DNA of 15,095 bases from the NCBI GenBank assembly GCA_959601025.1, contig CAUGOD010000049.1, forward strand, positions 1 to 15,095. The letters run 5' to 3'. Positions 1 to 4,416 of the stretch are shown one piece after another. The notes beneath the pieces are model-generated. The model made no database searches. It had not been told where the DNA came from and saw only the letters and a list, made by a program, of their open reading frames with translations. The first letter of the stretch is position 1. Each line of letters begins with the position of its first letter. Made by a program: the position numbers and the translations under genes. This DNA comes from an uncultured Oscillospiraceae bacterium. Its GTDB lineage: Bacteria > Bacillota > Clostridia > Oscillospirales > Acutalibacteraceae.

Positions 1-18
1 TCGCCACAGGCTCTCTTG

Positions 19-41
19 AACCACTGGCCTAGCCAGTGGTT
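19..41. repeat. Perfect 10-bp inverted repeat (hairpin) at window edge
   Basis: Positions 19-28 and 32-41 are perfect reverse complements separated by the 3-nt loop CTA. On the plus strand the stem runs into four T residues, so it could be a weak terminator for a plus-strand gene outside the window. A short perfect hairpin with a 3-nt loop is also what IS200/IS605-type element ends look like, but no transposase is visible. Seen directly: the palindrome. Its function is unknown. Confidence 0.45.
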
Positions 42-50
42 TTACACTAC

Positions 51-79
51 AAAAAGCCGCCGTCCATCCGGACGGCGGT
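51..79 (-). terminator. Intrinsic terminator of the 101-aa coiled-coil gene
   Basis: A GC-only 9-bp stem (57-65 with 70-78) has the 4-nt loop ATCC. On the minus strand it is followed by five U residues (A51-A55). It begins only a few bases past the stop codon of the minus-strand gene ending at 83, which fits a Rho-independent terminator. Confidence 0.85.
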
Positions 80-82
80 ATA

Positions 83-388
83 TTATTTCGCTATGCGCAA
101 TTCCTGAATCTGCGAGGCCTGGCTTCTCGACGCTTCTTCCAGGGCGGAGACCTTGACCTTGATCTCCTCCACGTCCTCCGCCACCTGGTCAAGCTTTTGG
201 AACTGCTCGTTCATGCCCTGTTGCCCCTCCGTAAGCAGCTGGAGCCGGGTTCCTACGTTGTTTTCCAGTGTGATCTCTATTTTTGTCATGCGTTCGTCGG
301 TCCTGTCAAACCGGGCGTTCATATCGGCGCGCCACGCTTTCATCTCATTTTGCATTTCCAAAAGCAGTTCTTTCAATTCCTGATCCAT
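83..388 (-). CDS. Small coiled-coil protein, paralogue A (101 aa)
   Basis: Function unknown. The 101-residue protein is charged, has no signal peptide or membrane segment, and is probably almost entirely helical coiled coil, so it should be cytosolic. It starts with MDQELKELLLEMQ and ends with a 36-residue block beginning LDQVAEDVEEIK; both blocks are identical in the neighbouring paralogue ending at 581. The middle (about residues 14-60, with the motif RFDRTDERMTKIE) is unlike the paralogue's. The ATG at 388 is preceded by GGGGTG at 7-nt spacing and by a promoter at 410-438; a strong intrinsic terminator follows the stop. It is therefore a monocistronic unit. Its complete expression signals and conserved paralogue argue that it is a real gene. 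A partner or scaffold role is conceivable but not shown. Confidence 0.8.
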   Translation of the reverse strand: MDQELKELLLEMQNEMKAWRADMNARFDRTDERMTKIEITLENNVGTRLQLLTEGQQGMNEQFQKLDQVAEDVEEIKVKVSALEEASRSQASQIQELRIAK

Positions 389-409
389 TGTTTTTCACCC
401 CGCCCCCTT

Positions 410-438
410 AGAATACCATGCCTTCTCTAAACTTGCAA
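410..438 (-). promoter_or_regulatory. Sigma-A-like promoter of paralogue A
   Basis: Read on the minus strand: -35 TTGCAA (438-433), 17-bp spacer, -10 TATTCT (415-410). The -10 lies about 21 nt before the ATG, giving a very short leader that contains the ribosome binding site GGGGTG. The same promoter, including nearly all of the spacer, recurs in front of the second paralogue at 1103-1131. Confidence 0.7.
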
Positions 439-518
439 GCGGTTATTTCCAGCCGTCTTCCCGCTCGTCAGCCCCTTTTTCCGCTACATCGCCAGCACTC
501 GGCGGCACAGCATTCGCC

Positions 519-557
519 AAAAAACGGTTGTCGGGTCGTTGACCCAGCAACCGTTTT
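519..557 (-). terminator. Intrinsic terminator of the 166-aa coiled-coil gene
   Basis: Long inverted repeat. The outer arms AAAACGGTTG (521-530) and CAACCGTTTT (548-557) are perfect, and the inner GGGTC/GACCC pairs around a GTT loop. On the minus strand it ends in six U residues (A519-A524). It lies 24 bp past the stop of the minus-strand gene ending at 581. It is unrelated in sequence to the terminator of paralogue A. Confidence 0.85.
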
Positions 558-580
558 CCCCATCCGGACGGCGGCATGTA

Positions 581-1081
581 TTATTTCGCTATGCGCAATT
601 CCTGAATCTGCGAGGCCTGGCTTCTCGACGCTTCTTCCAGGGCGGAAACCTTGACCTTGATCTCCTCCACGTCCTCCGCCACCTGATCGAGCTGCCTGAA
701 CTTTTCGTTCATGTTGGCCTGGCCTTCGGCAAGAGCATCCACCCGTTTATCCGTGTGTTCCAGCAATACGCGAATATGCCGCTGTTCTTCTTTCAATTCG
801 GCCAAGTCCTGCCCCTGCTGCTGCTGGACCTGCTTCATATCCGCCAAATCCTGCCCCTGCTGCTGCTGGACCTGCCTCATGTCCGCCAAGTCCTGCCCCT
901 GCTGCTGCTGGACCTGCCTCATATCCGCCAAATCCTGTCCCTGCTGCTGCTGGACCTGTCTCATATCCGCCAAATCCTGTCCCTGCTGCTGCTGGACCTG
1001 CTTTATTCCTGAAATTTCTATATGTATTGACCGGATTTCTCCCTGCATTTCCAAAAGCAGTTCTTTCAATTCCTGATCCAT
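581..1081 (-). CDS. Coiled-coil protein with five 14-residue repeats, paralogue B (166 aa)
   Basis: Function unknown. Residues 1-13 (MDQELKELLLEMQ) and the last 36 residues are identical to paralogue A. Between them lie a short unique segment (about residues 14-26), five tandem copies of a 14-residue unit of the type KQVQQQQGQDLADM (about 27-96), and a charged segment (KEEQRHIRVLLEHTDKR). The repeat is glutamine-rich and two heptads long, with Val/Leu/Met at regular helical spacing, so a continuous coiled coil is likely. There is no signal peptide, membrane segment or catalytic motif. The ATG at 1081 has GAGGTG 7 nt upstream and its own promoter and terminator. The middle has apparently been replaced or expanded relative to paralogue A while both ends stayed identical. 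The number of repeats probably varies between strains (inference). Confidence 0.82.
   Translation of the reverse strand: MDQELKELLLEMQGEIRSIHIEISGIKQVQQQQGQDLADMRQVQQQQGQDLADMRQVQQQQGQDLADMRQVQQQQGQDLADMKQVQQQQGQDLAELKEEQRHIRVLLEHTDKRVDALAEGQANMNEKFRQLDQVAEDVEEIKVKVSALEEASRSQASQIQELRIAK
801..1010 (-). repeat. Five tandem 42-bp repeats inside the coding region
   Basis: Units run 801-842, 843-884, 885-926, 927-968 and 969-1010. They are nearly identical, differing by a few substitutions (such as AAG/AAA and CCC/TCC), and the last diverges at its end. Each contains a GCTGCTGCTG run encoding QQQQ on the minus strand. The unit is 42 bp, so gain or loss of a copy keeps the reading frame and adds exactly 14 residues. 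Confidence 0.95.
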
Positions 1082-1102
1082 CGTTTTTCACCTCGCTTTC
1101 TT

Positions 1103-1131
1103 AGAATACCATGCCTTCTCTGAACTTGCAA
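1103..1131 (-). promoter_or_regulatory. Sigma-A-like promoter of paralogue B
   Basis: Minus strand: -35 TTGCAA (1131-1126), 17-bp spacer, -10 TATTCT (1108-1103). It matches the promoter of paralogue A almost base for base, so the duplication carried the regulatory region with it. It faces away from the plus-strand promoter at 1167-1175, making a compact divergent intergenic region with the sigma factor operon. Confidence 0.7.
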
Positions 1132-1166
1132 GCGGTTATTTTCGGCCCTCATCCCGCTCGATACTA

Positions 1167-1175
1167 TGATATAAT
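1167..1175 (+). promoter_or_regulatory. Extended -10 promoter for the sigma factor operon
   Basis: TGATATAAT is a perfect TATAAT with the TGn extension. No good -35 hexamer lies 16-18 bp upstream, as is common for extended -10 promoters. Transcription from here would begin near 1182 and give a leader of about 165 nt before the sigma factor ATG. No obvious ECF-type promoter was seen, so autoregulation by the encoded sigma factor is not visible here. Confidence 0.6.
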
Positions 1176-1183
1176 GTCGGTTG

Positions 1184-1316
1184 GGAGAAATGCCGACAGG
1201 TATTTCTCCGTTGCGCCGCCAAACAAGGCTGGCAGGGAAGCCGGCCGGGCGGCGCAAAATTTTTTCCCTTTCGGGTAAAACTACCGAGTAAAAGGCCGCC
1301 CGCGGACGACTAAGGG
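1184..1316 (+). promoter_or_regulatory. Structured 5' leader of the ECF sigma operon, possible attenuator
   Basis: Three elements follow the promoter. The first is a GGAGAAAT/ATTTCTCC hairpin (1184-1191 with 1202-1209). The second is an intrinsic-terminator-like hairpin (1211-1265, listed separately). The third is a possible three-helix fold closed by CCCTT (1266-1270) and AAGGG (1312-1316), enclosing a GGTA-AAAC-TACC hairpin and a CCG/CGG hairpin. GGGCGGC (1247-1253) in the terminator arm could alternatively pair with GCCGCCC (1295-1301). A 33-codon ORF (ATG 1190, stop 1289-1291) runs through the terminator. I do not recognise a known riboswitch class. Regulation by attenuation is inference. 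Confidence 0.45.
1211..1265 (+). terminator. Terminator-like hairpin in the sigma factor leader
   Basis: TTGCGCCGCC (1211-1220) pairs perfectly with GGCGGCGCAA (1248-1257). The 27-nt interior contains a second small stem, GGCT/AGCC. The hairpin is followed by AA and six T residues (1260-1265). It lies between the promoter and the sigma factor start, so it would end transcripts early at about 85 nt unless opposed. Confidence 0.65.
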
Positions 1317-1347
1317 ATGAAGAGAGGAAAAACAGGGGGTGAGGGAG

Positions 1348-1902
1348 ATGGACAGCGGCGAAGAGCTATACCAGCGGTACCGGGAAGGGGACGAAAGCGC
1401 CTTTGACGGGATTATCGCCCTGTATAAAAACGGGCTGATCCTCTTCCTGTACCGCCTCGTGGGCGACTGGCACGCGGCGGAGGACCTGTCGGAGGACTGC
1501 TTCGTAGAGCTGATCGTCCATCCCCGCCGGTATCGTTTTCAGTCCGGACTGAAAACCTACCTGTTCGCCATCGCCCGCCACAAGGCCCTCTCCCACCTCC
1601 GCCGCCACCGGAGAGCCCCCTCCGTGTCGCTGGAGGACGCGGGACCGCTCGCCGACGACGCCGATCCGGCCGGCCGGACCGACGAACGGGAGCGGCGGGC
1701 GGCGCTTCTCCGGGCGCTGGACAGCCTGCCAAAGGATTACGGCGAGGCGCTGTATCTCCGGTATTTCGAGGAGCTGTCCGCCGAAGAAATCGCCCGGGTG
1801 ATGCGGAAAAATCTCAAGCAGGTCTATAACCTCTCTTCCCGGGCGAAAACCGCCCTGAAAAGCCTTTTGGAAAGGGATGAGTTTTTTGATGAAATCCGAT
1901 GA
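1348..1902 (+). CDS. ECF-type RNA polymerase sigma factor (sigma-70 family, 184 aa)
   Basis: An alternative sigma factor that directs RNA polymerase to a specific regulon. It has the two-domain build typical of group 4 (ECF) factors. Region 2 is about residues 8-75 and includes the DESAFDGIIALY start, the AAEDLSEDCFVE helix and the YLFAIARHKALSHLRR segment (-10 recognition and core binding). Region 4 is about residues 117-178 (LLRALDSLPKDYGEALYLRYFEEL, then a helix-turn-helix SAEEIARVM...VYNLSSRAKTAL) for -35 binding. A charged linker joins them. I chose ATG 1348 over GTG 1339 because GGGGGTGA lies 5 nt before it, close to a perfect Shine-Dalgarno. The stop overlaps the following membrane protein, so the two are translationally coupled, as sigma/anti-sigma pairs usually are. 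The exact ECF group and the signal sensed are unknown. Confidence 0.92.
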   Translation: MDSGEELYQRYREGDESAFDGIIALYKNGLILFLYRLVGDWHAAEDLSEDCFVELIVHPRRYRFQSGLKTYLFAIARHKALSHLRRHRRAPSVSLEDAGPLADDADPAGRTDERERRAALLRALDSLPKDYGEALYLRYFEELSAEEIARVMRKNLKQVYNLSSRAKTALKSLLERDEFFDEIR

Positions 1903-2752
1903 AAGCTATCGCACTGCCATAGACCGGAAAGCAAACGCTGTGTTTGCCCGCCGTAAACAGAGAAAACGGCTTCTCTGCTCGCTGATCCCGGCAACCGGCT
2001 GCGTCGCCGCAGTCTGCGCCGCGCTGGTTCTGTCCGGCCCGGTTATGTCCTCCTCCCTGCCGCCGGTTTCGGGGGAACCCGCTTGGTCGGCCTCTCCCGG
2101 CGTTTCGGAAACCGCACCGGCTTCCTCGGCCGCCCCCACGGTTCCGGCGCTGCCGGAAATTCCCGCCGCCGCGCTGGGAAACTCCGCCGGGGCCAACCGC
2201 CGGTATTATGACCCGGCGAAAACGTATCAGGAAAAGTGGGATACGGCGCAGATCGCCGCCTACCTTGGCCGGGACATTACCCCCGGTTACCTGCCGGATG
2301 GGCTGGTTCCCAGCGACTCAAACGGAGCCGCGCAGGTCGTGCGGTACAACGGCGGCGCCATGGCCTACGACGTAATCTGGATGTCCTATTCCGCCCCCAT
2401 GCCCGATTCGGCGGCGGAACCGCGCCCCTCTGTCCGGATCACGGCCTCCCGAATCGGGCTGGAATGCGACCTGATGTTTGACTGGCCGGAGGATGCGGGG
2501 GAGGTGACGCTCAGCGGAACCTCCGTCCGCTTTGGGCTCTGGCAGCCCCCCTATTACAGGGGAGGATCGGAGCCGGCGGGTTATGAGAGCGTCTATGTCG
2601 CCGAATTTACGCGGGACGGCGTGGGCTTCCAGGTGCTCTGCCAAAACCTGAGACGGGAAGACGCCCTCCGCGTCGTGTGTTCCCTCGTCGGAGCAGAAAC
2701 TGCCGACGTCGGCCTCTCTCCCGCCGGGCTGGACAGCGCCGCCTGCGCCTGA
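1889..2752 (+). CDS. Single-pass membrane protein, probable anti-sigma factor (287 aa)
   Basis: Probably binds and silences the sigma factor encoded just upstream. The layout is a short basic cytosolic segment (residues 1-27, with RRKQRKR at the membrane edge), one membrane helix (about 28-50), an extracytoplasmic Pro/Ala/Ser-rich linker (51-100) and a C-terminal domain of about 185 residues. That domain contains the phrase ITPGYLPDGLVP, like the YLPxG start of extracytoplasmic domains (DUF4367 type) in Firmicutes anti-sigma proteins. The N-terminal part lacks the zinc-binding HxxxCxxC motif of classical anti-sigma domains and is very short, so the sigma-binding mode is unclear. ATG 1889 is preferred to ATG 1877, which has no space for a ribosome binding site; with 1889 the genes overlap by 14 nt. 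The assignment rests mainly on gene position and topology. An alternative is a secreted sensor unrelated to sigma binding. Confidence 0.72.
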   Translation: MKSDESYRTAIDRKANAVFARRKQRKRLLCSLIPATGCVAAVCAALVLSGPVMSSSLPPVSGEPAWSASPGVSETAPASSAAPTVPALPEIPAAALGNSAGANRRYYDPAKTYQEKWDTAQIAAYLGRDITPGYLPDGLVPSDSNGAAQVVRYNGGAMAYDVIWMSYSAPMPDSAAEPRPSVRITASRIGLECDLMFDWPEDAGEVTLSGTSVRFGLWQPPYYRGGSEPAGYESVYVAEFTRDGVGFQVLCQNLRREDALRVVCSLVGAETADVGLSPAGLDSAACA

Positions 2753-2769
2753 TTCCCTTCCCGCTCGTC

Positions 2770-2801
2770 AAAACGCCGCATCCGGACGGATGCGGCGTTT
2801 T
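2770..2801 (+). terminator. Terminator of the sigma/anti-sigma operon
   Basis: A perfect 14-bp stem (2770-2783 with 2788-2801) has the loop GGAC, A residues at its left foot and T residues at its right foot. It begins 18 nt past the stop of the membrane protein. The symmetric A/T feet allow it to work in either direction. Confidence 0.88.
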
Positions 2802-2899
2802 GATCGTTCATGACTTTTCTGCAAAGGAACGAAGGCGGCCTAGCCGCGGGGATTCCACGTGTACGAGTCCATAGGCGGCAGGATGCAAAACCGCTCGGA

Positions 2900-2926
2900 A
2901 AAAGCCGAAAAACCCATCGGCCTTTT
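2900..2926 (+). terminator. Possible second, weaker terminator
   Basis: AAAAGCCGA (2900-2908) pairs with TCGGC-C-TTTT (2917-2926) with one bulged C, followed by further T-rich sequence. No gene was recognised between this and the preceding terminator (2802-2899). It may be a backup terminator or the end of an unrecognised short transcript. Confidence 0.35.
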
Positions 2927-2996
2927 GCTCTTTTCCCCTTTTTGGAAGCTGCTGCTCCGCCGGACGGGCACCATTCCCCGGCGGGCGGAATATCCT

Positions 2997-3038
2997 GTTA
3001 CAGTAACCGGCCGTTACCAGACGTTACCTGCCGATAAC
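2997..3038. promoter_or_regulatory. Cluster of GTTAC/GTAAC boxes upstream of the ATPase gene
   Basis: GTTAC occurs at 2997-3001, 3013-3017 and 3023-3027, its complement GTAAC at 3003-3007, and a related ATAAC at 3034-3038. From 3003 on they repeat at 10-11 bp, one helical turn, which would put all sites on one face of the DNA. The pairs 2997/3003 and 3003/3013 are inverted repeats. The stretch lies 70-110 bp before the start of the plus-strand ATPase gene and may be an operator. The remainder of the 2802-3106 gap holds a GC-rich inverted repeat (2957-2963 with 2978-2984); no convincing promoter was found. Confidence 0.4.
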
Positions 3039-3106
3039 GGCGGAAGGTTCAACGTCCGGCGGCTTCGGGTTCTCGACATCACAACAGGCGGAAGGGAGTA
3101 CAGACG

Positions 3107-4255
3107 ATGGGTATGACTGGTATAGCAGAGACAAAAACGCCAATTCGATTTTTTATGGGGGCGAATACCCCGGGCGGCTTCGTCGGGTATCTTGATGATC
3201 TATATGACCCGGCCGGCGGATGGCGCGCCTACCTGATCAAAAGCGGGCCGGGAACCGGCAAGGCGTCGCTGATGCGGCGGGTTCTGGAGCGGATGACCGA
3301 CCGGGGGCTGGAGGCGGAGGCGGTGCTTTGCTCCTCCGATCCGGGGTCTCTGGACGGGGTTATCTTTCCGGAACTGAAGGCCTGCATTATCGACGCGACC
3401 GCCCCCCATATCATTGAGCCGAAATACTGGGGCGCGGTGGAGCAGATCGTCAACCTCAGCGCCTGTATGGACGCCGGACGGCTGCATCAGCATGTGACGG
3501 AAATCATGGAGGCCACCGCCGTTTGCAGCGCCCTCCACGCCCGCTGCCGGAAATTTATCGGCGCGGCGGCCTCCCTGCTTGGAGACAGCGCCCGGATCGC
3601 GGCGGAATACACCGACGAAGGAAAAATTCTCCGCAGTGCGGCCCGGATTGCGGGCCGGGAATTCGCCGGACGCGCCGATTCGGCGGAGGGCCGTTCCGGC
3701 CCGGGGAAAGAAACCCGCCGCTTCCTGTCCGCCGTCACTCCGCAGGGGATGGTGGTATTCCATGGGACCCTGCAGGCCCTTTGTCCCCGCATCTACTCCA
3801 TCGAAGACGAGCATGGCGCCGCCTCCCGCCTGCTGCTGGCGGAGCTTCGCCGCCGGGCGCTGGAGGCCGGACTGGACGTTATCAGCTGCTCCTGTCCCCT
3901 TTTCCCGGCGGAAAAGCTGGAGCACCTGCTCATCCCCTCCATCGGGGTGGGTTTCACCACCTCCAACCCCTGGCACAAAGCGGATTTTCCAGTTTTCCGC
4001 CGCATCCACGCCGCCCGTTTCACCGATACGGAGGGCCTGCGTTCCCGCCGGCAGTTGCTTTCCTTCAACCGCCGCGCGGCGAAGGAGCTGCTCAGTGAGG
4101 CCGTCTCTATTGCCGGGGAGGCCAAAGCCGCGCACGATGCAATGGAGGCGTTCAATATCGCAGCCATGGACTGGGAGGGCGCGACGATCCTGACCGAGTG
4201 GGTGGTCTCCGAATTCGAGGAGCTGGCCGCGGCCGCAGAAGCTGCTCGCCAATAA
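3107..4255 (+). CDS. Two-half P-loop ATPase-like protein (PRK06851-like), second P-loop degenerate
   Basis: Soluble 382-residue protein that resembles the uncharacterised Firmicutes ATPase family known as PRK06851; the role is unknown. The N-terminal half starts with IRFFMGANTPGGFVGYLDDL, followed by a canonical Walker A loop GPGTGKAS (residues 47-54), then CSSDPGSLDGVIFPELK (75-91) and DATAPH (96-101). The C-terminal half repeats this plan: FLSAVTPQGM (206-215), CPLFPAEKLEHLLIPSIG (263-280) and TTSN (284-287). Where its own Walker A should be it reads EDEHGAASR (233-241), with no conserved Lys, so only the first half is likely to bind ATP. ATG 3107 has AAGGGAG about 9 nt upstream. The gene stands alone between terminators and converges on the aminotransferase gene. 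Family recognition is from memory of the conserved phrases, not a search. Confidence 0.75.
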   Translation: MGMTGIAETKTPIRFFMGANTPGGFVGYLDDLYDPAGGWRAYLIKSGPGTGKASLMRRVLERMTDRGLEAEAVLCSSDPGSLDGVIFPELKACIIDATAPHIIEPKYWGAVEQIVNLSACMDAGRLHQHVTEIMEATAVCSALHARCRKFIGAAASLLGDSARIAAEYTDEGKILRSAARIAGREFAGRADSAEGRSGPGKETRRFLSAVTPQGMVVFHGTLQALCPRIYSIEDEHGAASRLLLAELRRRALEAGLDVISCSCPLFPAEKLEHLLIPSIGVGFTTSNPWHKADFPVFRRIHAARFTDTEGLRSRRQLLSFNRRAAKELLSEAVSIAGEAKAAHDAMEAFNIAAMDWEGATILTEWVVSEFEELAAAAEAARQ

Positions 4256-4349
4256 TCTTCCGTTTCCTGGCGATCCCCCTCCTCCTCTTCCCCTCTCCCC
4301 CTCTCCCCTTTCCACGGAAACATATCCTTCGGAAAACGAAGAGCATATC

Positions 4350-4384
4350 AAAACCGCCGCATCCAGTCCGGATACGGCGGTTTT
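4350..4384. terminator. Bidirectional terminator between convergent genes
   Basis: AAAACCGCCG (4350-4359) pairs with CGGCGGTTTT (4375-4384). After one C/A mismatch, ATCC (4361-4364) pairs with GGAT (4370-4373) around the loop AGTCC. The A and T feet give a U tract on both strands. It can end both the plus-strand ATPase transcript and the minus-strand aminotransferase transcript (stop at 4417). Confidence 0.87.
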
Positions 4385-4416
4385 GTATATTTTATAATTA
4401 TTTATACTATTTGTAA

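Noticed and set aside
801..1010. CRISPR array
   Set aside because: Units are contiguous with no spacers and encode an in-frame protein repeat.
539..1012. Plus-strand frame of 157 codons with Leu-rich repeats opposite paralogue B
   Set aside because: It is the antisense of the 42-bp repeats (CTG-rich), has no ribosome binding site, and its repeats simply mirror the minus-strand gene, which has its own promoter and terminator.
1176..1316. Known riboswitch (c-di-GMP, TPP, purine, THF, cobalamin) in the sigma leader
   Set aside because: I compared the visible conserved cores from memory and none fits; only generic stems and a terminator can be supported.
2859..3116. 85-codon plus-strand frame before the ATPase gene
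   Set aside because: No ribosome binding site, composition like non-coding GC-rich DNA, and it crosses the candidate operator and the real start codon region.
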